Shown piece by piece: positions 12,183-23,522 of a stretch of 64,000 bases of DNA. Within the stretch, counting starts at the first letter, position 1. Every line of letters begins with the position of its first letter. A model generated the notes under the pieces. The model was not told where the DNA came from. It ran no database searches and saw only the letters and a program-made list of their open reading frames with translations. This DNA comes from Viola odorata (Eukaryota > Streptophyta > Magnoliopsida > Malpighiales > Violaceae). The stretch is from contig OY829541.1 of NCBI GenBank assembly GCA_963691705.1, positions 69,349,189-69,413,188 on the forward strand, in the 5' to 3' direction. The translations under genes were made by a program, and so were the position numbers.

Positions 12183-15100
12183 CTATTGCTCGTAGAAAAG
12201 GTACCTAAAACTGAATTCGTATGGCATGACTTGCACGAACTGTGAATGAGGCTCACTTTTACCTCTCTCGAGGCACTTGATCGCTTCTTTTCCAAGGTCA
12301 CTCGGTAACTGAAGGCAGATCCAGTCGAGCAATGACTCCAAGTCCTTCGCGAAGTCGAGTAAATACCAATCCAACAGCTTCGGGATGGCGAACTTCTTAG
12401 CTGAAATCGAGATTGCAGCCTGTAAATACTCTCTTTTCGCTACTTCTAGCTCGTTTTCTACCTGAGAAGCGGTGTATACTCTCACCTATATTACATCAGT
12501 AAATCAGTGACAGAAGAATTTGCTGGTGTCAAATGCGCAGACACAATTAGTCACCAACATGCTCAGAAGACCCTATCTACATCATGCATGAACTTACAGC
12601 TGGAGACGACCAGCTTCCGCAAACTAGGGCAAAGGTTACTAATGGTTCGGACAACTCCAATCCAAATTTGCTTCTCGCGGCCATTTCATCATTTTTTGCA
12701 CCCTTTGAAATGATCTGAGGGCAAATCAAGGGTAAGAATTAAGCTGAAAAAGGAAAATGCTTCATTGTCTGCAAATCTTGCAAAGAAGTTGAAAGGGGAA
12801 CAACGCTTACATATTTCGAGTGATAAGGCAGTCTGAGGATGAAATGTTCAATTGTTATCGCATTAAGAAAGTGCTGTCCAACATTGATTGTTGCCTAATA
12901 GGAAGTGCAACCAAGAAAATTACACGTTAGGAATGCAAGACCACAAGCATAAGAAGGAAGACTTTTTGACATCTAGCCAAATTCGAATAAAAAGGAGATC
13001 GAAAAACAGTCCATACCTTACGCATTAATTCCACAACTATCTCCGGAGACTCTGGTATTCCATATTCTAGAAATGCCTAAGTAACAATATATAATGAGTA
13101 GAAGAAACCAAAAGAAGTATTCACAAGGATATATAGAATGAAAATAATTGTGAACTTGAAAGTAAGTTATGAAAAGTATATCAAGATGGGCACTGCTTAC
13201 ATTCATCATGCAGGAGTTGTAAATGTTTATCCAGAAGGCAAGTTTCTCTTGATGCGTGAGGTTCTGTAAGTCGACGGAGGCAAGTTTCCCGAGTAGAAGT
13301 CTGAGAATTTAGAGTTCAAGTTGACCATAAATTTCAGAAATGTTATGAAAAACCGGAGGGACTGCAAGAAACCAAAATAAAGTAAAAGGATAAAACTTAC
13401 TTCAGTCTATGGAAAAGAAACAGAGAACTTGACGTCCGATTAGGATTAATGGTGCCAGGCTCTGTTGCAAATAAGTTCTTATATGGACCAATGTCTCTCT
13501 TCCCAAATTCTGTGCATATACCATAAGGATCCCGATAACTGGTTTCTTCGTTTTCTTGAGACACTAATGCTGACAAGAAATGTAAATTATCCGCAGTATG
13601 CCTTTTCTTCACTGAGCTCATTCGTATAAATATGCTTGACAAGCATCTCACTATGTCCTCAGATATCTTGTTTGGGCCATCATTTCCTGATACTCTTTCA
13701 TCCTTAGTACTGAGACTTCTTGCTTCTACATTCTGTTGGTTTGTCACCCTGCATTCTCCCTAGACATTAATGAATTCAATTAGTCTCGAATTATCTACTA
13801 TAACTTATAGAAAATTGGTGATAATACTAAGAAATACAAACCTGTAACTTTTGCTGTCCTAAACGCTTCTCCACTGGTCTATTTTCAGAGGGAATTCTTT
13901 TCACCGGTGTTCTGCTTGTGTGAACTTTATGGATTGAGGATCCTTTATTGTTCTTCTTCCCGGAACTAATGCATGATCCATTCTCTTTCCCTTGCCCATT
14001 GTCTACAAAAGAAATGAGTTTGAATTATTTCACAGTTCCATCTCTACTAGCAACACAGGCTTCCAGAATGTATGATGAGCTAATTCTGGTAAACATATAT
14101 AATAGGAGATGAAAGAACGGAAATTCCTTGCTGTCGATGGGGCGACTCACCTAAATTTTGAGCTAAGAACTTGGACGGTTCTGGTTTGAGATTCTTATTC
14201 GGGCACAGGTGGTACAAATCAGCAAAACTTTCCACGTTCCTCTTCGAGGTTGAAATGTACACAGCCTCCTGATACAAGTCCTGCCTATAATGCACCACCT
14301 GTTCTTCAAGCCGCACAACCTCTTCTTCCAGAACAGCCACTTCGGCGAGAAGCTCTAGCGTCTACAGAAACTAAAATCCAGAATCAAAATTACTGTTTGA
14401 ATAGTCAGTATTTCTGGAATTCTTCAAGTTGACAGCTAACTAATCATTTCATTTTGGTCACTATTGGTTCTCAAGTTCCATCCTCCTTATGCAATTCAAA
14501 ATTTACAATTGCCAACTCTGTCTATAGATTTGCTTGTTCTTACAAATGCGAAAAAAGAGAAGAAAGTATGATTAATTACTAACAGCTGGTGGAAGATACG
14601 GTGGAAGGCGAGGAAGAGCTCCCAAGGGCCTTGAGAAAGCTCTCTCCAATGCTCGATGAACATTCTCCTCATGCCTAAGCTTCTTCTTTAGTTTATCAAC
14701 CTGAATTATTGCAATTACAAAAAAAAAAATCAATAATTCAACTAAAAATGTCATTATCAAGTAATGGTTCCACCACAAATACAGATGAAAGAAACCATAG
14801 AAATGGAGGAAAAAAGGATCGTACATCTTGTTGGAGAGCTAATTTCCTTTCTCTGCTTGCGGATTGTCCATTCTTGGCTTGTTTTGATCCAGCAGAATGT
14901 GGCTTGCTCCCCTGCATTGATATGACTTTCTCCTTCAAGACAACAAGATTAAAGAAAAAGGATCAGCTACTTCAGTAACTTAAAGAAAGAAAGAAGCCAA
15001 AGGTGAAATAATTAAAGATTACCTATCAAACAGAAATCTATCTTTTCAGGAGATCCAAGAGACTTTGTGGTAAACTTAAATGAAAATCCATTTCAGATTC

Positions 15101-15428
15101 ACATAAAAGGAGCTAACTTTATCAGAATTTCTGGAAGATTTCAGTTATGGATCTTCTGCATAGAAACTGAATCCCCAAGTTTTCTGGAAAAAAGCAATCA
15201 ACCCATGTCGAGAAAAGTATAAATTAAACTTCAAAGTTTTGACGTACAGAAGACTACTCTCCTAAATCCTAGTATACCATATCTACAGTGAAAAAAACCG
15301 TTTTTCAAAGTACTATATAATAAAATATACAAGTACTCTTTAGGATTATTGTCTAGAGATTAGATGATAAAGTTGCTTACTTTTTCTTGCTTCATGGACT
15401 GCAATCTTGGTTTTTTCACAGTGCTCAT
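12183..15428 (-). CDS. MIP1-type leucine-zipper / DUF547 protein
   Basis: A complete 11-exon gene for 555 aa. Exons from the start are 15381-15428, 14825-14932, 14584-14700, 14151-14361, 13842-14002, 13401-13759, 13201-13300, 13017-13076, 12811-12894, 12598-12714 and 12183-12485. Every junction is GT..AG and the frame stays open to TAG. Exons 2-4 encode the N-terminal coiled coil known as Lzipper-MIP1 (about residues 45-130), with the family block [12 protein letters not shown] followed by [20 protein letters not shown] basic, Ser-rich linker comes next. Exons 6-11 encode DUF547, including [33 protein letters not shown] and [14 protein letters not shown]. The family is named after MIP1, a partner of plant MADS proteins. 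DUF547 has a papain-like fold, but I cannot assign an activity. The start was chosen as the first ATG in frame with exon 2. 5' UTR exons probably lie at 15430-15720. Confidence 0.93.
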
Positions 15429-16634
15429 CTCTTAGTACTAAACTTCTGCAAATTCTGCAATTAAGTCCATAATAAATGATCCCCAAGTTCAAAATACTTC
15501 ATTAAAGATCCCAACTTTATGCCTAAAAAAAAGGAGAATTCAAAGCAGAAGGAGGGTGAGAAGAAGCAGAGGATTTAAAAATCAGAGACAAAAGGATCAT
15601 ATATACCCTTTTCTCACAGAAATTAGTTCATTCCTTGAAGAAATCAACTTGCAGTTCTTCAATGCCAACCTACGGTATCTGAATTCCTCGATGACTGTGA
15701 AGGAAATATGGACAATACCCAGATTCCCAAGCTAAGGGAATTAAAATGGGTTCTTGTATTTTTTAATGTTAGAATAAAATACCTGCAGAATTTGCAGAGG
15801 AAGAAGAAGAGAAAGGGAGAGAGAAGTTTTGAGTTTTTTGTTTTTGTTTTTGTTTTTCACCGCTTGTATCTTACTAATGCGATCAAGTTGGCGGTGGAAG
15901 ATTTATTTAAAGGACAGAGGGATTCAGGACTCAGGAGACGGTGGTCTATGCCATTGTTTGTAACTGTTACTTGTCTGGGCGGTGAAATGAGATTCTCACT
16001 TCTTGAGTTTTTTTTTCTTTAAATATTATTTACCAAAAAGAAAAAAACATTGGCTAATTTGGTTTTTTTTTTATATATATAAATAAAGGGTAACCTTTTT
16101 CCTAGTTTTGTTTTTATGAGGTTGGTAAATAAAAATATAAACGAATGTGTTTTAACTTTTAACCTTTATCTTTAAATAGTTTTAAACCAGCGAGATCAAT
16201 CGAGATGATTAGCATTCGATCAATTTCTCTCAAAACTTCAAATTGAACTTTAGAAAAAAGTAAATATTAATGGTATTATTTACTTCAATTTTTAGTAGAT
16301 CCGAATATAAACTCGTGGTGAACTGATGAGAGATCGGATTAGTCGCACGAAATTGAATCAGACTGAAGTTGGTTGGTAGAATAAAAATTAGCTTGGCATG
16401 CTTGCTTGCGCAGTGTGCAGTATATATAATGGAAACCGTACGCAAGCTTCGAATGACAGTCATCATCATGAATTAACGTGCGCCTCCGGCCTCCCCCTCT
16501 CCTAACTTTGCCTTTTCTTGTTAAAAAATAAATTAATTCTTTTCCTCGCTTTTTTATCCGGTTACATTCCCAAAATACCCCTTTAAATATAAAGATATTC
16601 TCGAAATCCATTTTTTTATAAGAACGAAATCCAT
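15429..16634. other. 5' UTR/promoter of the MIP1-type gene, then gene-free DNA
   Basis: Sequence up to about 15720 probably contains leader exons and an intron of the MIP1-type gene. A TTTTTG repeat lies at about 15836-15860. From 16020 on the DNA is AT-rich, with no supportable gene. Confidence 0.4.
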
Positions 16635-16896
16635 TTAGGACCTGTTTGGCGTTCCGGTTCTAGCTGGAAAAGTTCAGTAGAAAAAAGTTCAGCCTGCAAA
16701 AGTCAGTTTCAAACTTTTGTAGAATGGAGTATGCTGTTTGGTAAATGTTTGTTAAAAGTTCTGTGGGAAAACCAGAAGTTGTTTTTGGTGTTTGGTAAAA
16801 ACTGTTTTAAAACTATGGTTGGAATGTAAAATGACCATAAAAGGCATAAATTCATTTCAAGTGTTAGAATTAATTTTTTTAGTATCTTTATATATG

Positions 16897-17028
16897 TTTT
16901 TAATCAATTTATTTATAATCTAACATCTACCACCTAATATTTATCTAATATCATAAATAAATTAAACTTTTTTTAAGCATAAATAAATATAAATTTATTA
17001 ATACCATTAAAAATTTGAGTTATTTGCT
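16897..17028. repeat. 132-bp direct repeat, copy 1
   Basis: Starts TTTTTAATCAATTTATTTAT and ends GAGTTATTTGCT. A diverged copy lies at 17462-17593, about 565 bp downstream in the same orientation, inside the PIF/Harbinger-like element. Internal duplication of this kind often builds up in non-autonomous elements. Confidence 0.8.
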
Positions 17029-17461
17029 ATATGATTAACATCATTTGCATATAAAACCTCATTAAAATAAATCGGTTAATACCATACGTATGAAAGACTA
17101 ATAAAAAGTTAATTAGTGTCTTAAAAAATGAAAAAACTATAATTACTCTATAATTACTTCTCATATTAATAAAAAAAACTATTATTAATGGCTAATTACT
17201 CCAAATTTTCAAATGTTGGCTTAAAAAATATATTGAACGGCTTGTTAAAAATAAACTTTTATTCTAAATTAGTTACAAATGGAGTATCAGATAAGAGTTA
17301 CCTATGCTTATTTTTTGGTACCATTGTCCCACCAATATATATAAATTAACCGAATTGAAAAATCGAATACTCATTATATATAATACTTATTAATTCTTAT
17401 ATCAATAAACATTTTTTATTCTAATGACCAAAAAGTTAACTAATTAATAGTGGAGCTCAAA

Positions 17462-17593
17462 TTTTTAATCAATTTATTTATAATGTAACATTTACCACCT
17501 AATATTTATTTAATATCATAAATAAATGAAACTTTTTTTAATCATAAATAAATATAAATGGATTAATACCATTAAAAAATTGAGTTATTTGCT
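17462..17593. repeat. 132-bp direct repeat, copy 2
   Basis: Second copy of the block at 16897-17028, the same length with scattered substitutions. Confidence 0.8.
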
Positions 17594-17881
17594 TGGGGTA
17601 AATATTAAGAAGAGAAGCTTGGCCGGAGTTGATAATGTCTTTATGTACATATTACATTAGTAGGTGTAAGGTAGTAATGATTAGTGTGGTAGATGGAAGT
17701 AGGTATGCATTAAATTAGTAATGAAAAGCATCCAATTTTGTTTAGAAAATAATAATTTTATTTTTAAGAACCTATATAACAACATATCAATAAAATTCTG
17801 TTTTTCTCAACTGAAAATAAATCAACAAAAATGAGCCTTGGAAAATGTATTTTGAGCTTGCATCGTAGAAATCAAAACAGT

Positions 17882-17925
17882 GGCTAACCGTAATCACGCT
17901 AAGGGCTAACCGTAATTACGCTAAG
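17882..17925. repeat. 22-bp tandem duplication
   Basis: Two adjacent copies of GGCTAACCGTAATCACGCTA plus AG, differing at one base (C/T at unit position 15). Confidence 0.85.
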
Positions 17926-18627
17926 CACTTTTGATCAAACAACAACACTATGGAAATGAGCATGCACTGAAAACTCATGAAAAGCTACATTGGTGATCAA
18001 AATCTCAGGTTTAATGTGGATCTCTAACACGTGTGGGGGGCAGATGCTGACATTCATATCATGCCTATTCTTAACACAGAACTTAACAAAAGTATACATG
18101 AAGAGAGCCAAGCTCAAACCACTAGGCTAAATATAATGAGATAACTAGCATACTATTGGTTGATCAATATTCAAATGCCACAGTAAAGCTGAAGACAAAG
18201 AGAAGATAAAAATACCTTGATCATTTCTAATTGTAAAGATAATCATTCCAGTTTCATCTCAGTAAAGTTGGGTTTAGGTGGCTTCATTTGTTAACAAACA
18301 AGATTGTGCACATAATGATTACAGAACATGCTTAAGCTCACTACTTTGCGGCCATGTAGAGGTGTATCGACACTGGTGAAGCCAAAATGGGAAAGAGAAA
18401 AAAGGGAGCACTTTCAGGATCAAGTTCTGCCATTTCACATAAATAGGCAGCTGAAAAGCAATCACCAAATACTACTTCAGATTTTAGTACATAAGCACTA
18501 AAATCCCAAATCCTGCGCGAATGGAAGACAGGATCCGTGTTAACACCCCACATACTTAACATCAAAAGACAGGTGAGAGATGAAAAAACCAATCAAATGA
18601 TTGAATATGGTATGCAATGGCAAGCAA

Positions 18628-18922
18628 TTATATTGGAGAAGGTATCCGACAGATCACCATGGATTGGTCTTCTTCTCCTTTCTCAAGCATGGTGTCGAGA
18701 AGGACCCTATAAGAACTTTCTTCAATGAAGGGCCACCCATCCTCACCATAAACCTATTTACACCATCACAATCCAACCAGAGAATTCAAACATAAATGAA
18801 AGTAAGTAAGTAAGAGAGGGTTGCGGTTGCCCACATACCTCCAACAGCTCCTTCACAATTGTGAGAAGCACAACCTCATCAGTGAATCCATAATTCTTCA
18901 TTGCGTCAAGTGCGGCGTCCAT
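18628..18922 (-). CDS. small WIYLD-domain protein inside a transposon
   Basis: Two exons, 18839-18922 and 18628-18753, encode 69 aa starting MDAALDAMKNYGFTDEVV. They continue with TIVKELLE and then VYGEDGWPFIEESSYRVLLD. This is the WIYLD domain, a three-helix module found at the N-terminus of SUVR-type SET-domain proteins and in small stand-alone plant proteins reported to bind ubiquitin. The intron has a GTATGT donor and an AG acceptor and preserves frame. Further upstream on the same strand, 19370-19540 looks like a non-coding leader exon that ends at a GTAAAAT donor. Downstream, 18341-18592 has an open frame, and in another frame it contains a PLHGRK-like stretch reminiscent of the C-terminal motif of longer WIYLD proteins. 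The gene may therefore be a 3'-truncated or decayed copy. It lies entirely between the element's termini. Confidence 0.7.
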
Positions 18923-19827
18923 TCACGTTAAACCCCTCTGCATTCATTTCAAATCATTAAAGTTATCATCTTTGCCTTACACATACAAGCAAACAGAAAC
19001 CCACAAAAGAAGAAACAAATTAAAGAGACGCAAAATGAGAAAAGCAGCAAGCAAACTTCAAAACCATTTGTGAGAAAAAAAACGGAATACAAAGTCATTC
19101 AAGCCTACCAGATCAAACTCAGCAGCTCAAGATAACAACAATATTAACAGACCAACAAATAGTATTAGCTTAGAACAGTGGAAAAAATACCAAACTCATC
19201 CCAAATTTCCCAATATAAATGATCTCAAAACAAACAGATCGATGAAACAAACAAACAAAAAGCCGAATATGAGATTCATGCAAGAGAAGTCACAAATCAA
19301 AATCTGATAACAAAAAGGAAGTAACCATTACTTGGATAGATGGGGAGATCGGAGAGCTAGGGTTTGGAATTTTACCTACAGTGGTAGAGGATTGGGATTA
19401 TGGTGTGAGAGCGAGACGAAGAGGGATCTGAATGGATGGATTTCGAAACAAATTATTGGGTTTCGTTTGAACAGATCGAAGAAGCGATTTTGGAGGTGCT
19501 GGTCGGGTTTGAGGAGAGAGAGAATTTGAACGGATGAACTGAGGAAGAAGAAGAAAATATGCGTGCGTTGAAACATATACCCAGGGGTATTTTTGGGTGT
19601 TGAAAGTTTCATTTAGATTGAAACTCCTTCGCGTGTTTTGGCTGAAACCATTGGTTTCAGCCACTGGAGCTGGTGAGACCAGCTACTAAACCGGCATTTT
19701 CTTTGGTTTTTTGAACCAACTTCTTCGGAAGTTGGTTTAAAAAAGGTATTACCAAACACCTATTTTGACTTTCTGGTTTGGTAAACCAACTTCCTGGTAC
19801 CAAACCAGAATGCCAAACACCCACTTA

Positions 19828-22714
19828 GTTACAACTTAGAACTAATCTTCTTGCATGCTTTACATTGGATTAACCTAAGTAAGTGGTAAAATTTAGTTAT
19901 TTTTATTTAATGTGAAAAATACTTTTAAAAATTAAAAATTAATTGTTATTTTAATAAACGTGATTTATCCAAAACGACATCTCTAGTAGCGTGCAATGTG
20001 TGGAATTTTAGTTAAACTCTTTCCTCTTATGCATCCTACAAATCTCTCCTTTGGAGGATGGGAAAATATTTTAAGATTTTAGATTCATGAATGTTATGCT
20101 CTTAGTATATACTTTATGATGCCACTATCTTCATTCTTTTCCACACATGGGAATGGATGGGTGGGTTTTAAGTTTTTAAGTTGAGATGGATGCTATCATG
20201 ATAGGAGGTGGATAGATTTAGACTTTAGTTAAATATTTTTAGAAGAAAGGGACACGTCACTTGCAACCACGTGACAAGTAAGCTTAAATATATAATGGAT
20301 TAACTTTTTATTATAAGAAATATTATTAAATTATAAATTTTATAGGAAACTATATTATATTTAAACGGTGGTGTTCCCGCTTAATGAGATACCCTTTTAC
20401 TATTATGCTACGAGATCTATTTATAAAGGAAATCACAATATTAATTAGTACCTCATCTAATTAAAGCCTTAAATTTTGATTGGTGGCGACATAATTAGCT
20501 TTGCGTTTGCCAACCATTAATGCATGATTAGTCGAAATTATTAATCAGTTGTTGTAATGTTCATTCCATATGTAACGTTTTAATTAGCTTATGTGTCACT
20601 GTTATAAAGCTGAGCTTTCATTATCTGATTTGGTAGGAAGCATTAAAACCACTAGTAATACGGAGTCTCTTTTGGTTGCTGTTCTCTCCATCCAAAAATG
20701 GGCGAAAAAATTATTCCATTAGAACACTTTGGTTTGGGTTTTTAGAATAATGGATTATCTCAGTATTCTGGATATACGAGCTCTCTCTTTTTTTTCTCAT
20801 AAAAAAATAACCATAAATTGATAATATATAGAAAATTCATTTCTTTTGTTTTCTCGATCCCATATTATCTTATATGAGATTCTTTCCCAGGAATTATAAT
20901 TAGTCAAAATTCCCATTTATGAATTCGATCTCGTTTGACCTACCAACATAAATCAAAAATAAAATCTCTGTTTAAAAGAGGACGAAATTAATAAGAATAA
21001 ACTTAAAATATGGTTGTTGGAGGTATAGATCTTGTATCCAGCACGTAGACAATAAAAAAAGAAAAGGTCCCCTGAATTATATGATCTTATATTTTTATAA
21101 CGAAACCGAGAGATCACACTGTTAAAGAGTAAAGTTTAAGATTTTAACGTTTAATCCGAGTTTGAACTTACAAGCAATACCGGTATTTTAGTACCATTTA
21201 CTACTCCACTATAACAAATTGTCGTCATTCTACAACAAAATTAAATTCCGTCCCTACTGCTACCAGCAGAACATAAGTACCAATCCTTTACTTCCCCATG
21301 TTTCTGTCATTATTTCTCGCATCAAGAACAAATATGAATAAATTAATTTCTTCTTTTCCTCTCATTTATTATTAATTAATTAACCCTGGCCAGTAACTCG
21401 AATTCCATGACAAACTTGTATGGCGTCGTTGTAGCAATGAACCCCACAAGGTTTTAGTTTTTTCCTTTACGTAAAAGACATTTCTGGGCTATCCATGTCT
21501 TCTAGTAGCTACTGCAATTCTTTTACGTACTGTGGGGACTTTCTTTTTTATGAAATGGACCCTCATATCTTTCATTCATGCCACTCAAATCATTGTCCCC
21601 CTTTCTTTTTTTCTTTTCTCCAATCTAATTTACTATGAATTCTACCATCATAATATTAGAAGAAGGCAGCAAAGGACCAAAGGTTAGAGAGAGCACCTTG
21701 GCTTTAAGTGGTCCTACGGATGCATGAATTTCTGGGGTAATTTAATTATATTTAAGTTTTCAAGTGGTCTGACGTGAGGCCAAAATGGTAGCTGGAAAAA
21801 CAAAATTAAAAAGAGAAGATGCGTCTTTCTCTGGTCCACAAAAGTGTAAAAGCAGATGGATGCAAAAACACTTTTTTTGAAAAAGCCACTTTGGTTCTTG
21901 TTTGTGGCTATTGGGATCTGCTGCTTGCAACACTTCCTTATATCTTAGGTCCCCTAATCAAAAGAGAAGCCCGCGGATTAAATTAAGCTTAATTAACCGT
22001 AGTAATTAAGCCTTTGATGTATAAGTTATAACTCATCATTGCAGCTAATTGCTATGTAACCTACTCGTTGTTTTGTTGGTTATAAAAATACCAATAAAAT
22101 TCTCGCACCTGATCTTTTTTTTTTATTACATAATTATTATGAGAGAATTCATAAAGATATCGAGATGAAAGTCTCATGCACGGTTTTGAATGAGAGAAAG
22201 AAGTGAGGAATTTTCTTTTCAACTCTGACTCTCCCACTCCAATCGTTGTTTTTTTTTCCTGTTACTTCTAAGGTAGCTGTTTCAGCTTCAGCCACTCGAA
22301 TTTTTGATATTCCTTTTTATTTCTCATCAATTTTTTCTGAAAATCCTACCTGAGCAGCATGATAGTGGGGGAAAGTTAAATGAGGAAAGGGTATATTTCA
22401 AGTAATTGATTGATTGGTCTTGTTATCACCTTAATAATAATGTTGCAAGAAAATTATTCGCCTGTATTAGTCATAAACTATGCTGGGTGTTTTCCAGTAA
22501 CATGATGTTGAAATGTGTCCCTTCAATTCTATGGATGGATGGTGACAAAAACTTGATTATCATTGGAATGGAATTTTTTTGATCTGGATTTCTTATAAAA
22601 GAAATTACTTCATTCATCTTATTTTAACTATCATTTCATGCTGCACCAAAATAGATTATTTATTTGTTTATTTTGAGGTTATTGCATCAAAAGGTGGTTT
22701 CTGTTTGTAAATAT
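19828..22714. other. intergenic, gene-free
   Basis: AT-rich sequence with T and A runs. I found no exon, RNA gene or paired terminal repeats that I could support. Confidence 0.5.
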
Positions 22715-22750
22715 AGCCCAAGCCCAAGCCCAAGCCCAAGCCCAAGCCCA
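22715..22750. repeat. (AGCCCA)6 hexamer array
   Basis: Six perfect tandem copies of AGCCCA, the reverse complement of TGGGCT, a plant site II-type promoter motif. Further single copies follow (AGGCCCA at about 22786, AGCCCA at about 22809). It lies about 100 bp beyond the 3' end of the tRNA-Phe gene. The apparent Trp-Ala repeat protein across it is only this hexamer translated. Confidence 0.95.
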
Positions 22751-22837
22751 GTTTGTTTTCATTTCAAGAAAATGGGATACAACGCAGGCCCATTGAGTAG
22801 CATTAAAAAGCCCACGCTCACTTGCTGAAAACATGAG

Positions 22838-22842
22838 AAAAA
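22838..22842 (-). terminator. Pol III terminator of tRNA-Phe
   Basis: A run of five T on the minus strand, six bases past the tRNA 3' end, matching a standard RNA polymerase III stop. Confidence 0.7.
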
Positions 22843-22848
22843 TGCAAG

Positions 22849-22873
22849 TGCTGTGAGCGTGGATCGAACACGC

Positions 22874-22916
<43 letters not shown>

Positions 22917-22921
22917 CCCGC
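22849..22921 (-). tRNA. tRNA-Phe (GAA)
   Basis: The 73-nt minus-strand gene begins GCGGGGATAGCTCAGTTGGG. The anticodon GAA is at 22886-22888 in the loop CTGAAGATC, and the T arm is GCGTG-TTCGATC-CACGC. Internal promoters are present: box A is TAGCTCAGTTGGG and box B overlaps the T loop. There is no intron and no encoded CCA, as expected for a nuclear gene. The 3' acceptor strand reads TCACAGC, whereas the plant tRNA-Phe I remember has TCACCGC. Besides the usual G5:A68 mismatch this creates a second mismatch, G3:A70, so the copy may be impaired. Confidence 0.93.
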
Positions 22922-23318
22922 TTACTGATTAGTATAATCCATTCATACTATAAAACCGAAAACCAAATTGTTATTGATTGATGGGTAATTTTATAATACT
23001 AATAATAACTTGTTTAATAAACACAAAATAGAGATTTATAAAATTATAATAATACCTTGAAAATTCTTTTTTTCCTTGATTAAAAACAAAATAGAAAGGA
23101 AAATAAATACCTTCAGTGGTATTCTAGAAATCTGTGAAGAAGGGAACTAGAAAATTTAATTATAAAAAAATTATCCATCCACTTTCTAAAATATCTAAAT
23201 GTGATTGAACAAAACACTCTACTCGACTTGAATTTATAGTAGTTGATTACTAGATGGTGTTAAGTAAATGTAAACAAGCGCAAGAATAAATAAAACCGGA
23301 GTACCGGGTTATTACATA
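22922..23318. other. short intergenic stretch
   Basis: AT-rich, between the tRNA gene and the carboxypeptidase fragment. Nothing supportable seen. Confidence 0.5.
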
Positions 23319-23492
23319 GACAGGATTCATCGATTGCCAGGGAAGCCGGATGACGGCGACGGCGGCGAGGAGTTCTCGCAGTATTCCGGGTATATAACGG
23401 TGGATCCCGAGCACGGAGGGGAACTGTTTTACTACTTTGCCGAGTCACCTCAAAATGCCTCCTCCAAACCCTTGCTGCTATGGCTGAACGGA
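23319..23492 (+). pseudogene. serine carboxypeptidase-like first-exon fragment
   Basis: An open 58-codon stretch reads [20 protein letters not shown], then [20 protein letters not shown] and [18 protein letters not shown]. This is the N-terminal part of the mature chain of an S10 serine carboxypeptidase-like protein. In the family, LWLNGG continues directly into GPGCSS. Here the match stops at LNG and unrelated sequence follows to a stop at 23520-23522. No signal peptide, no catalytic Ser, Asp or His, and no later exon is present, so this is a broken fragment. A related fragment lies at 31417-31584. Confidence 0.85.
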
Positions 23493-23522
23493 GATAATTT
23501 TGCAAAATTTGTATTTGCATAA

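Larger units (their letters stand above)
16638..19824. mobile_element. PIF/Harbinger-like non-autonomous element, 3187 bp, carrying a gene
   Basis: The left end is GGACCTGTTTGGCGTTCCGG. The reverse complement of the right end is GTGGGTGTTTGGCATTCTGG. The core TGTTTGGC and the following TTC and GG match, 16 of 22 positions over the first 22 bases, in the style of Tourist/PIF-Harbinger termini. TTA flanks both sides (16635-16637 and 19825-19827), the 3-bp duplication expected for this superfamily. Near the right end are two hairpins, TGGCTGAAACCA/TTGGTTTCAGCCA at 19640-19664 and AACCAACTTC-TTCG-GAAGTTGGTT at 19715-19738. There is no transposase. The interior holds a duplicated 132-bp block and a WIYLD-domain gene on the minus strand. 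The weak point is the distance between the ends: two nested or neighbouring elements could mimic one large one. Confidence 0.6.

Noticed and set aside
22679..22906. Minus-strand ORF with a repeated Trp-Ala run
   Set aside because: It is the AGCCCA hexamer array translated, followed by the tRNA-Phe gene. No protein evidence.
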